This document shows, one piece after another, positions 7,866 to 15,962 of a stretch of 64,000 nucleotides of DNA (position 1 is its first letter; each line of letters starts with the position of its first letter). Origin of the DNA: Archaeoglobus sp. UBA234 (GTDB taxonomy: Archaea > Halobacteriota > Archaeoglobi > Archaeoglobales > Archaeoglobaceae); the NCBI GenBank assembly GCA_002494625.1, contig DACH01000002.1, positions 14,337 through 78,336 on the forward strand, given 5' to 3'. The notes under the pieces were generated by a model. That model ran no database searches, had not been told where the DNA came from, and saw only the letters and a list, made by a program, of their open reading frames with translations. A program made the translations under genes and the position numbers.

Positions 7866-9092
7866 TCAGAGAAAGTCAATTCCTCTCACACTCAGCTTGG
7901 AGGCTTTAAGCGGTTTAACTTTTGTTCTAACCCTTGCTGGAGTTGCTGTATAAGTTTTCGCATAGCTCTTGGCATATCTTTCAGCTTTTCTGGGTGGTTT
8001 CGAGAATATTCTCTCGTCAAAAGCCTGCCTTGATTCCACTCTTTCAATTGTCCTGACAGGTTCGCTCTCTCCCGACATGATGTTTGGAGATGTAACTCCT
8101 GTCATTATTGCCATAACTCTGACGCTTCCCTCAAGCTCATTTGAGATTCTCGCACCCCAGATAACATTGGCTGTGCTGTCGATCTCGAATGTCAGGTTTT
8201 GTACAATCTCTTCAGCCTCTTTTATCGTGAGATCGGGACCTCCGCTTATATGGATAAGAGCTCCTTTGGCTCCTCTGTACTCCACCTCGAGCAATGGATG
8301 ATTCAGGCAATCTTTAACAACATCCTTTGACTTTGACTGTGATTTTGCCTCTCCGACAAGCATAACCGCAACTCCACCCTGTCCCATAATTGCCCTGACA
8401 TCAGCAAAATCTATGTTCATGAGAGATGGCTTTGTGATTGTGTCGGAGATTCCCTTTATAGTTTCAGCCACAAGCTGATCCATTACACTGAACGCTTGCT
8501 CGATGGGCAGATTTGGGACATACTCGAGCAATTTATTGTTATCAAGCACAACAACTGTGTCAGCATTCTTTCTAAGCTCTTCAAGCCCCTCTTCAGCCTT
8601 GAAAATCCTTGCCCTCTCAACCCTGAAGGGTGTCTGCACCATTCCGATAACAATAGCTCCTTGTTTCTTTGCAATCTCAGCCACGACCGGAACGCTACCA
8701 GTTCCAGTTCCTCCACCCATTCCTGCACAAACGAAAACGAGGTCTGCTCCTGATAACAGCTCTTCAAGCGTACCTCTTGCTAATTCAGCAGCCTTCCTAC
8801 CGATTTCAGGATAACCGCCTGCACCAAGGCCTTTTGTCAGAGTTCTGCCAATCAGAACTTTCTTATCGGCTCTGATGTTCAGGAGGTGCTGTTTGTCTGT
8901 GTTTATTGCAATGGTGTTAACACCATCGACTCCTATCTGCTTCAACCTGTTAACAGTATTGTTTCCACTTCCACCACAACCTACAACAACGATTCTTGGC
9001 AGTCCAAAATCTTCTATATCAAAGTTCTGGCTCTGCCTTCTGCTCCTCTCCTCCTCATAATACTTCTGCGCTTTACTAACAAACGATTTCAT
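7866..9092 (-). CDS. ftsZ: Cell-division GTPase FtsZ
   Basis: A 408-residue tubulin-family GTPase. N-terminal GCGGSGNNTVNRLK, the tubulin signature GMGGGTGTGSVPVVAEIAKK (about 125) and the T7/catalytic region with NIDFADVRAIM (about 228) are intact, so polymerisation and GTP hydrolysis are expected. The C terminus (about 340-408) is basic and rich in Tyr/Lys/Thr, ending GIDFL, a likely partner-binding tail. GGGGGAG lies six bases before the ATG. It is 11 bp downstream of the short ribbon-helix-helix gene, an arrangement like haloarchaeal cdrS-ftsZ2. Confidence 0.97.
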   Translation of the reverse strand: MKSFVSKAQKYYEEERSRRQSQNFDIEDFGLPRIVVVGCGGSGNNTVNRLKQIGVDGVNTIAINTDKQHLLNIRADKKVLIGRTLTKGLGAGGYPEIGRKAAELARGTLEELLSGADLVFVCAGMGGGTGTGSVPVVAEIAKKQGAIVIGMVQTPFRVERARIFKAEEGLEELRKNADTVVVLDNNKLLEYVPNLPIEQAFSVMDQLVAETIKGISDTITKPSLMNIDFADVRAIMGQGGVAVMLVGEAKSQSKSKDVVKDCLNHPLLEVEYRGAKGALIHISGGPDLTIKEAEEIVQNLTFEIDSTANVIWGARISNELEGSVRVMAIMTGVTSPNIMSGESEPVRTIERVESRQAFDERIFSKPPRKAERYAKSYAKTYTATPARVRTKVKPLKASKLSVRGIDFL

Positions 9093-9103
9093 ACAAACTC
9101 CCC

Positions 9104-9277
9104 CTATACAAAAGAATTCATCCTCTGACTTCTTTCAATTACCTCAACTTTCTCTGCCAGAAGCTTTCTTATAGCATCTCTAATTGCCTCGCTAACCGAG
9201 GCATATTCTCCCACCGTCACCAGAGCTTCAAGCATTTCATAGTGCTGATCCGTCAGACGAATTGATATCTTTCTCAT
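9104..9277 (-). CDS. CdrS-like ribbon-helix-helix regulator
   Basis: A 57-residue CopG/RHH protein starting MRKISIRLTDQHYEMLEALV, followed by helix ASVSEAIRDAIRKLLAEKVE; the short beta strand KISIRL is the DNA-contacting ribbon. I chose ATG 9277 because GAGGG precedes it; the longer in-frame start at 9355 adds a non-homologous leader. Haloarchaeal CdrS is a division regulator encoded upstream of ftsZ2, and gene order, size and fold match here. It probably controls its own operon through the twin palindromes at 9356-9388 (inference). Confidence 0.8.
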   Translation of the reverse strand: MRKISIRLTDQHYEMLEALVTVGEYASVSEAIRDAIRKLLAEKVEVIERSQRMNSFV

Positions 9278-9355
9278 CTGCAATCCCTCTACATGAAGTG
9301 CAGGGAGACACCCGTCTTCCTTATGACTCCCAGGTGCCACCCTGCTGTACCCCAC

Positions 9356-9388
9356 TTGTCCGACAATGTATGACTATTGTCCGACATT
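9356..9388 (-). promoter_or_regulatory. Twin palindromic operator of cdrS-ftsZ
   Basis: Two near-perfect palindromes, TTGTCCGACAAT (9356-9367) and ATTGTCCGACATT (9376-9388), are spaced 21 bp start to start, two helical turns. On the minus strand a TATA-like TTTAAATAG (9392-9400) sits right beside them, so the sites cover the expected transcription start of cdrS-ftsZ. This is the geometry of tandem RHH-dimer binding. Sequence is seen; binding is inferred. Confidence 0.65.
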
Positions 9389-9662
9389 ATACTATTTAAA
9401 GATTTTGGTTGATTTATGCAAATTCGTTATATTTTCAGAATATAAAGCTGTAAATGCAGGGGTTATGTATCCAACTCCTTAGACCTATCAGGAGTAACTG
9501 GAAAAAATATTTTCAAAAAATTGACATCCCAAGAATTATACTTTCAAAAATTAAAATGAGTAAAATGAAAGTCGAGAAAAGTGTATTACAGACAGTATAG
9601 TACTTGGTTTATTATTTTAAAAACTTTGAATGTTTTTACTCAGCTGTATTTATCAATTTTAC

Positions 9663-10187
9663 TCAATAGATTTTATTTACTTCTAAATGAAGCTCTGCAA
9701 GCTCCCTGTATTCCATCCATCTACTTTTGATTTCTCTCTCAAACTCCTCATCGGTTATCTCCTTAACAACCCTTGCAGGAACTCCCATCAAAACCGAGTT
9801 GGGAGGATACTCCTTTCCAGTAACGACTGCTCCTGCACCCACTATCGTTCTTTCGGAGATTTTAGCTCCGTTTAAGATACATGATTTCAGTCCGATCATA
9901 ACATTGTCTTCGATTATACACCCATGGATCACAGCAGAATGTCCAACTGTAACATAACTGCCTATTTCCACAGGAAAACCCCTGTCCACATGAACAACAA
10001 CATTATCCTGGATGTTTGTGTACTTTCCTATCTTGATTTTGTCAAGGTCTCCCCGGATGACTGCGTTGTACCACACACTCGAGTAGTCTCCTATCTCGAC
10101 ATCACCTATGATTGTCGCTGTGTCAGCGAGAAATACATCCCTGCCAATCTTTGGTTTTTTGCCGCCAGCCTCATAAACCAGAGCCAT
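9663..10187 (-). CDS. Gamma-class carbonic anhydrase-like hexapeptide protein
   Basis: A 174-residue left-handed beta-helix protein. Hexapeptide repeats run from about residue 20 to 130. The three metal-binding histidines expected of gamma carbonic anhydrases are present in VVVHVDRG and VGHSAVIHGC, giving the H-x(n)-GHxxxxHG pattern. The long acidic loop of the methanogen Cam prototype is short here, as in CamH/YrdA forms, so the hydratase activity is likely but not certain. A C-terminal helix follows the barrel. No operon partner is evident. Confidence 0.85.
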   Translation of the reverse strand: MALVYEAGGKKPKIGRDVFLADTATIIGDVEIGDYSSVWYNAVIRGDLDKIKIGKYTNIQDNVVVHVDRGFPVEIGSYVTVGHSAVIHGCIIEDNVMIGLKSCILNGAKISERTIVGAGAVVTGKEYPPNSVLMGVPARVVKEITDEEFEREIKSRWMEYRELAELHLEVNKIY

Positions 10188-10283
10188 GTTGGTTTGATAG
10201 GTTTTAATAATAAAATGATTTCTGATTTTGAGTTCCAGTCTTCGATGTCTCCTTAACTCCCGAATCAGAATCTATGATTTCTC

Positions 10284-10679
10284 CTATCTGTTGCTGATTC
10301 TTTTTAACAAAAACAAAACAAAGATCGCAGTAGCTAAGCTTACAACAGCAACCACAACTCCAAATCCCGATTTTTCAGCCTCTTTAACCTTCACCACCCA
10401 TGCTTCGGATTTGTCATCTGAATACATGTCATAATTCTTTGCCATTTTATCAGTTTTTATCAACCATGTTTGGCTGTTATTTTGGCTTTGTGAAGCTCGC
10501 TATGATGTATCCATCCTTTAAAACCTCAACACAGCAGGCATAATCATCATCTTTTTTTCACCAAAGGTTCTGTTTCACAGTTCGTTTCCTTCCCTGTCTG
10601 TTTTGATCAGCCACGCATCAGCTTTTCCAGAGCCTGAGGAGGTGTAGCCGCTTATGATGTAGTCGTCTGGAGTTTGCTG
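10284..10679 (-). pseudogene. Decayed repeat-type surface protein gene
   Basis: On the minus strand, pieces of one protein appear across several frames: YIISGYTSSGSGKADAWLIK, then a second repeat with DGYIIASFTKPK and WLIKTDKNGKEL, then SEAWVVKVKEAEKSGFG and a final membrane helix (VVVAVVSLATAIFVLFLL) ending KRISNR and TAG at 10284-10286. Stops and frameshifts separate the pieces and there is no start. The repeats look like beta-propeller blades of an exported protein with a C-terminal anchor. The rest of the 10188-10818 gap holds nothing else I can support. Confidence 0.65.
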
Positions 10680-10818
10680 AAATTTCCTATATATCATAAA
10701 TATATTGACCTTAAACTTAGTTTATCACGAAATGAGAACAGTGAGTATCCTGTAACTCAACACAGTAATCAGACAACATAACCCTAAACAATTTATACCT
10801 GACTACCACAACCACGAC

Positions 10819-11751
10819 ATGAACCTCATCAGATCACTCAAGGGCGTTAAGAAGGCTTTTCTCATCGGAATAGGTGGTGGAGGAGATATCGTAAGCACCA
10901 TGCCCATCGGCGCATATCTGGAAGAGCTTGGAATTGAGTGTATTTACGGGGGTGTTGTTTGGGAAAGGTTCAGGAGAGATCCTAAACCCGGTCCAAGAGC
11001 AGTTAATGAGATGCTCAATGTTAAAGTTATTTATGATTCGCTCTGCCTTATAAACAGTGAAACAAGAATTGAAACAGAAAACGGATTGATTCAACCTATT
11101 GTATCCATAGTTTCCGAATTTCTTGGATGCGAAGTTCTTGGAGTCGATATTACAAAGCCCTCTAAACTGAAAGAGGACATGAGATCGCTTATTGAAAATG
11201 AAGATATAGATCTTTTGATCGGAGTTGATGCGGGAGGGGATGTTCTTGCCAAGGGTAATGAAAAAGGACTCGTCAGCCCGCTTGCCGATTCGATCATGCT
11301 CTCGATTCTCAAGGATTTTAAGTCGATGATAGCGATAACAGGATTTGGAAGCGATGGCGAGCTTGGTAGAAGTGAAATTGAAAGCTATCTAAGTGAACTT
11401 GCCTCTAAGAAAGCCGTTCTGGGGTGTAACCTCATATCCTATGAAATCGCAGAAAAAATATCCGAGCTTGCATTTAACACTCACACTGAGTCATCAAAAG
11501 TTCCTGTCATTTCCGCTATGGGGGAGTATGGTGTTCACGAAATCTGGGATGGAAACAAAATCGAGGTTTCTATTCTAAATGCGTTGGTGTTCTATCTCGA
11601 TTCGAGGGCTGTTTATCATGCCTCACCCCTTCCAAAAGTTGTTGAGAACTGTAAAGACATTCTTGAGGCTAACAGCAGGCTTAACGATATGGGTATAAAA
11701 ACCGAACTCGATTTGGAGTTTGATCTACTTGAAAAAGCTCGTAAAGGTTAA
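10819..11751 (+). CDS. DUF1152 family protein
   Basis: A 310-residue protein with an N-terminal glycine-rich nucleotide-type loop, FLIGIGGGGDIVSTMPIGAYL, and internal GVDAGGDVLAKGNE and GFGSDGELGRSEIESYL. These match the archaeal/bacterial DUF1152 family, whose biochemical role is unknown to me. A TATA-like sequence (CAATTTATACC) about 25 bp before the ATG suggests a leaderless transcript. Coding length is normal and no lesions are seen. Confidence 0.75.
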   Translation: MNLIRSLKGVKKAFLIGIGGGGDIVSTMPIGAYLEELGIECIYGGVVWERFRRDPKPGPRAVNEMLNVKVIYDSLCLINSETRIETENGLIQPIVSIVSEFLGCEVLGVDITKPSKLKEDMRSLIENEDIDLLIGVDAGGDVLAKGNEKGLVSPLADSIMLSILKDFKSMIAITGFGSDGELGRSEIESYLSELASKKAVLGCNLISYEIAEKISELAFNTHTESSKVPVISAMGEYGVHEIWDGNKIEVSILNALVFYLDSRAVYHASPLPKVVENCKDILEANSRLNDMGIKTELDLEFDLLEKARKG

Positions 11752-11825
11752 AGAGATTGAAGATATTGAAAAGTCGGATAAAATCAAAGAATCCGGCTAA
11801 GTAAACCGGAAAAATCTTTAAAACT

Positions 11826-13061
11826 TCACTCAAATCCAAAATCTTTCTTTATAACCTCAGCTACCTCTTTCCCTGCTTTTATACTTCCGTTCATGCTTCT
11901 TTCAGGGTAGTTTGGTGGAGAGGTCATCCCGGCTATGTAAAGGTTTTTCAGAAGTGTTCTGTAATCAGTGAGTTTTTTCAGATATCCTTTTTCGAATATT
12001 GGTCCACTGTATTTCGCTCTGAAAATTTCAATCCAGTTCAGATCCCCCTCATTGAAACCATACTTTTTCAGGTCTTTCAGGTATAATTTTTTCAAATCCT
12101 CATCTGGAGTGTTGTAGAGCCACCCATCCGGTGTTGTGTAGCTTGCTAAGTATATGAGCTCCTCTCCGTAATCCTTCACTGGCATGAAGTTTGTGTGCTC
12201 AATCATAGCTCCAAAAACTCTTCGATCTCTTATATTTGTCCAGTAAATATCCTCTGTAACTTTCCCTTCTGCCCCTATGAGTGCGCAGACAGAACTCTGA
12301 TATTTTATTTCAGCAATTCCTGCAGCTTTTCTAACCGTACCATCAAGCTCGGACAGAGGAGATGTAAAAACAACCGCATCATAATCTCTACCATTGACAA
12401 TCAATCCTCCCCCAACCTTTAAACTCGCCCTCTCGTACTGGATATTCAGTCCTTCAGTCATCTTTTCAACGAGTTGTTGAAAACCACCCCTCATATAGCC
12501 CAGTTCCTCTCCTGAGTACTTTCTGTTGCTCCTTATAGATACCCTTGCAAGCAGCCAAGCATAACTGACTTCACCATGATTTTCACCAAACTTACTCCTC
12601 AACAAAGGCATAAAGAACTCGTTAAGTACGCTCTCTCCAATCTCTTCTCTTATGCCCTCTACAACACCCTTTTCATCAAACTCTTTGTAATTCCTTCTCC
12701 TCGATTTATAGGTGAAAAGAGCCAGTTTTATCTTATCAGTAAAGGAAAGGTAAGGATATTTCAGAATTTCAAGAGGTGTGTTTAGAGGATATATTCTGTC
12801 CTCATGAGCAAAACCAACTCTTGCCACCTTCCAAACAAGCTTGTTGGTAAGTTTATATCTTTTTATCTGCTCTAAAAGCTCTTTATCTCCTCTGAAACAG
12901 TGGTGATAAAACTTCTCTATCCAGTAACCCTTTTCAGTGTGCCATGAAGATGCCAGTCCTCCCTCAACCTCTTTCTCATAAACCACAACATCGGCATACT
13001 CACTTAATATACTGGCTGCCGTCAGACCGGCCAATCCTGCTCCGATAACTGCTATTTTCAT
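11826..13061 (-). CDS. FAD-dependent amine-oxidase/protoporphyrinogen-oxidase-like oxidoreductase
   Basis: About 411 residues. The N terminus KIAVIGAGLAGLTAASILSE is an FAD Rossmann fold, followed by VVVYEKEVEGGLASSW, the second FAD motif of the NAD(P)-binding/amine-oxidase superfamily. The C-terminal YIAGMTSPPNYPERSMNGSIKAGKEVA is the third FAD contact. Substrate is not predictable; relatives act in carotenoid, porphyrin or glycan metabolism. The start is one of two ATGs (13064 or 13061) after GAGGG. It follows argJ on the same strand by 10 bp, so it is probably cotranscribed. Confidence 0.8.
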   Translation of the reverse strand: MKIAVIGAGLAGLTAASILSEYADVVVYEKEVEGGLASSWHTEKGYWIEKFYHHCFRGDKELLEQIKRYKLTNKLVWKVARVGFAHEDRIYPLNTPLEILKYPYLSFTDKIKLALFTYKSRRRNYKEFDEKGVVEGIREEIGESVLNEFFMPLLRSKFGENHGEVSYAWLLARVSIRSNRKYSGEELGYMRGGFQQLVEKMTEGLNIQYERASLKVGGGLIVNGRDYDAVVFTSPLSELDGTVRKAAGIAEIKYQSSVCALIGAEGKVTEDIYWTNIRDRRVFGAMIEHTNFMPVKDYGEELIYLASYTTPDGWLYNTPDEDLKKLYLKDLKKYGFNEGDLNWIEIFRAKYSGPIFEKGYLKKLTDYRTLLKNLYIAGMTSPPNYPERSMNGSIKAGKEVAEVIKKDFGFE

Positions 13062-13071
13062 CATCACACCC

Positions 13072-14247
13072 TCAGGTTGTGTATTCAGCATTCAATTTGA
13101 CATAATCGTATGTTAAATCACACCCTATTGCATAACCCCTTCCGGTACCACAGTGCAGGCTTACACATATCCTGAAATCATCCACATCTCTCAAAAACCT
13201 AGCTGCCTCATTTTCAAGTCCTGTTTGTACACCCTCTTTAAGCAGATAAACTCTTTCATCATCCCTTTCAAACCATAGGGTAATTCTATCGGTAAGTTCA
13301 ACCCCTGAATATCCGAGAGCCGCTATAATTCTTCCCCAGTTAGGATCACTGCCAAAGATTGCAGTTTTTACGAGTAATGAGTTTGCAACAGTTTTTGCTG
13401 CCTTAAAAGCATCCTCATCACTCTTAGCATCCATAACATGAATCTCAAAGACCTTTGTAGCTCCTTCTCCATCTCTGACGATCATTTTAGATAGCTCAAA
13501 ACAGACTTCAAAAAGAGCTCTTTCAAAAACACCTCTCTCTACCCTCTTCTTACCAGTGGAGATTATCAGCAGAGTATCATTCGTGGATGTATCTCCATCA
13601 ACCGTAGCCACATTAAAACTCATGTCAGCCACTCTCGAAATCATCTCCTGGAGCTCTTCAGGTTCAAAATATGCATCTGTAAATATGAAAGCAAGCATTG
13701 TCGCCTGCATGGAGGGGGAGATCATCCCTGCACCTTTTGCAACTCCTGCTATGACACAATCTCCAGCTTTTACAGCATACTCTTTGGGGAAGCTATCTGT
13801 GGTCATGATTGATCTTGCAAAGTTCAGTGCAGCTTCCCGTGATGACTCAAGTTTCTCATAAACCTCCTCTATCTGCTTTTCAATCAACCCCATGTCAAGT
13901 TGTTTTCCTATAATTCCTGTTGAACAAACTGCGATTTCAGTTTTATCACAATTCAGCTTTGATGCAAGAAAATGCGCCATTTTTTCTGTATTTTTCAGCC
14001 CTTCCTCTCCAGTGTAAGCATTTGCATTTCCACTGTTTACCACCAGTCCCCTGATTATCCCTTTTTTTATGTTCTTCTGGGTGAAGATGATTGGAGCTGC
14101 TTTAATTTTATTTGTTGTAAAAACCCCTGCCACTTTACCATCGCAGACGACAATTCCAAGACCATTTTTGCCATCCTTAATACCCCAGCACTTCAACCCC
14201 TCAATAGCATTTATCGAATCATCAATTCTAAAGTGGTTTTTCTGCAT
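13072..14247 (-). CDS. argJ: Glutamate N-acetyltransferase (ornithine acetyltransferase)
   Basis: About 391 residues of the ArgJ self-cleaving family, which moves an acetyl group from acetylornithine to glutamate. The autoproteolysis site is KGAGMISPSMQATMLAFIFT, with threonine of ATML as nucleophile; GLVVNSGNANAYTGEEG and SDPNWGRIIAALGYSG are also diagnostic. I set the start at ATG 14247 rather than 14337: a TATA box (14269-14279, minus strand) lies about 26 bp upstream, giving a leaderless mRNA, and homology begins here. Confidence 0.95.
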   Translation of the reverse strand: MQKNHFRIDDSINAIEGLKCWGIKDGKNGLGIVVCDGKVAGVFTTNKIKAAPIIFTQKNIKKGIIRGLVVNSGNANAYTGEEGLKNTEKMAHFLASKLNCDKTEIAVCSTGIIGKQLDMGLIEKQIEEVYEKLESSREAALNFARSIMTTDSFPKEYAVKAGDCVIAGVAKGAGMISPSMQATMLAFIFTDAYFEPEELQEMISRVADMSFNVATVDGDTSTNDTLLIISTGKKRVERGVFERALFEVCFELSKMIVRDGEGATKVFEIHVMDAKSDEDAFKAAKTVANSLLVKTAIFGSDPNWGRIIAALGYSGVELTDRITLWFERDDERVYLLKEGVQTGLENEAARFLRDVDDFRICVSLHCGTGRGYAIGCDLTYDYVKLNAEYTT

Positions 14248-14310
14248 GAAAGAATTGAATCCGGGTTGTTTATAAATTATTTCTAACACAGTGAAATTTA
14301 TTAAATTCTC

Positions 14311-15120
14311 ATGCAAAGTGTGTTCATGAGCAGACAAATCGAAGACTACAGAAAACCATCCATTCTATCGATCGCCGGATTGGATCCCTCAGGATGTGCC
14401 GGATTGCTTTTGGATGTTAGAGTTATAAGAGCTCTCGGGTTCCACCCCTGTGGGGTTGTAACAGCAATAACATTTCAGAACACTTGCAGCGGATACGGGT
14501 TTGATGAGGTTTCCTACCCTACACTTGAGAGCCAGTTCAGATCTGTATTTGAAGACGAACTCGTAATGGGGGTAAAGCTCGGTTTACTAACCTCAAAGGC
14601 AGCAGAAGCTGCATTCACTTTTTTGAGGGGTGGAGACTTCTTCAGCGTATGGGATCCTGTTTTTAGTTCCACAACAGGACTGAAGTTTTTTGAAAACGAA
14701 TATTTGAGGGTCACAGAGAAAATCACGGCTACAGTAGACATCATCACCCCAAATGTCGAGGAGGCGGAACTTCTTTCAGGGATAAAGATAGTAGATATTG
14801 CCTCTGCAGAGAGGGCTGCAGAGAGAATATACAGCAGATACGGAGTGCAGACAATCATTACAGGAGGAAAACTAAGCGGAAAAGACCTAATTTACGATGG
14901 AAAAAAGACATACACAGTTGAGGCTGAATTCTCACCGGTTGAGATCAGAGGGACTGGATGTGTTTACAGCACAGCACTAACCTGCTTCCTGACGAGAGGG
15001 GAAAAAATAAGAGATGCTGCAAGACTTGCCAGACTCTACCTTCTTGAATCGGTTAAGAGAGCTGGCCTGTATGGAAAATGTCTCCCATGTTCCGATCCGC
15101 CACCATACTACAATATTTAA
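14311..15120 (+). CDS. thiD: Hydroxymethylpyrimidine (phosphate) kinase
   Basis: A 269-residue ribokinase-fold enzyme that phosphorylates HMP and HMP-P for thiamine synthesis. Signatures are SIAGLDPSGCAGLLLDVRVI near the N terminus, TPNVEEAELLSG (about 149) and the anion-hole/ATP motif IRGTGCVYSTALTCFL (about 210). The usual SGGAG loop reads SGCAG. A second ATG at 14326 is possible. It lacks the C-terminal ThiN domain seen in many archaeal ThiD proteins. Divergent from argJ. Confidence 0.87.
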   Translation: MQSVFMSRQIEDYRKPSILSIAGLDPSGCAGLLLDVRVIRALGFHPCGVVTAITFQNTCSGYGFDEVSYPTLESQFRSVFEDELVMGVKLGLLTSKAAEAAFTFLRGGDFFSVWDPVFSSTTGLKFFENEYLRVTEKITATVDIITPNVEEAELLSGIKIVDIASAERAAERIYSRYGVQTIITGGKLSGKDLIYDGKKTYTVEAEFSPVEIRGTGCVYSTALTCFLTRGEKIRDAARLARLYLLESVKRAGLYGKCLPCSDPPPYYNI

Positions 15121-15176
15121 ATAAAATAAAAATTGAACTAATTCTTAGAGTCAATCCTCCAAAGACTTCCTTTAGC

Positions 15177-15719
15177 CTATTCCCCCTTGCACACAATAAG
15201 TTTCCCAAATCCTTCGTTTATCTTTGCATTTATTCTCTGACCCTCAAAAACTTTTTCGAGGAATAACTTAACAAACTTCTTTATCTTCAGGTCGTTAAGA
15301 ATCAGTGTGTATATGCCCTCCCCCTCTTCCTTTATTTCATACCAGTTTGCTCTTTCAACATACCTCAAAATCTTGTCAATTGAGTCAAGTCCCTTCATCT
15401 TGTACTGAAATGCATGGCTAAGCCCGATTTCTTCCATATGTTTCCAGAAGTTGTTGTCCTCAATTTTTTCTATTTCTGAAAAAATGACTCTCCAGTGCTC
15501 GATATCAAGAATCATATGTTGCCTCTTTGCAAGGTAATCTATCCATATCTGGATACTTTCAGTATCAACATCAGTTTTCATCAGCTCATAGCCAAAATTA
15601 ATCAACTCTCTGACTATCTCGCTGCTGCTTTTGTTTTTCTTCCTTTTCATCTCATCAAGCTTTTTCTTAGTGACATTATCAACTGAAATACTCAACCTCT
15701 CAGTCACAGTTGTTAGCAT
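15177..15719 (-). CDS. Ribbon-helix-helix protein with unknown C-terminal domain
   Basis: A 180-residue protein. Residues about 1-50 (RLSISVDNVTKKKLDEMKRK then SSSEIVRELINFGYEL) form a CopG/RHH DNA-binding unit. The remaining 130 residues are mixed alpha/beta with a conserved-looking aromatic set (WIDYL, HWRVIF, NWYEIK), possibly a ligand or partner domain. It is divergent from acs across a 243-bp AT-rich gap containing several ATTA/TAAT tracts, so it may regulate the acetate module (inference). Confidence 0.7.
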   Translation of the reverse strand: MLTTVTERLSISVDNVTKKKLDEMKRKKNKSSSEIVRELINFGYELMKTDVDTESIQIWIDYLAKRQHMILDIEHWRVIFSEIEKIEDNNFWKHMEEIGLSHAFQYKMKGLDSIDKILRYVERANWYEIKEEGEGIYTLILNDLKIKKFVKLFLEKVFEGQRINAKINEGFGKLIVCKGE

Positions 15720-15923
15720 ACTGCTTGGAGTATATTAGTTTTTCCATTGATAATGATTAATAACTATGAAAGTCAAACAGTATTTGTAATAAAAAATTAT
15801 TATCGATTGTACATCATAGGCACAGGAGTGATATCTACCAGAACATTTGAGTGCAATCCAACACCAAAAGACCTTCTATTTCAGTGATTATGATTATTTT
15901 TAATAAATAATAATAACAAAATT

Positions 15924-15933
15924 TTTATATTCT
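15924..15933 (+). promoter_or_regulatory. TATA-type promoter of acs
   Basis: TTTTTATATT lies about 35 bp before the acs ATG, with GGTGATA as ribosome-binding site between them. The upstream 15.7-15.9 kb is rich in repeated TGATTAT/TTAATAA tracts. Confidence 0.5.
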
Positions 15934-15962
15934 AAGTATTTTGCAATATTCGGTGATAAATC

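Noticed and set aside
8483..8875. Several open frames opposite or overlapping ftsZ
   Set aside because: Shadow frames of a strongly conserved coding gene without ribosome-binding sites or homology.
10228..10434. Plus-strand frame in the 10.2-10.8 kb gap
   Set aside because: It is antisense to the recognisable remnants of the minus-strand surface-protein pseudogene.
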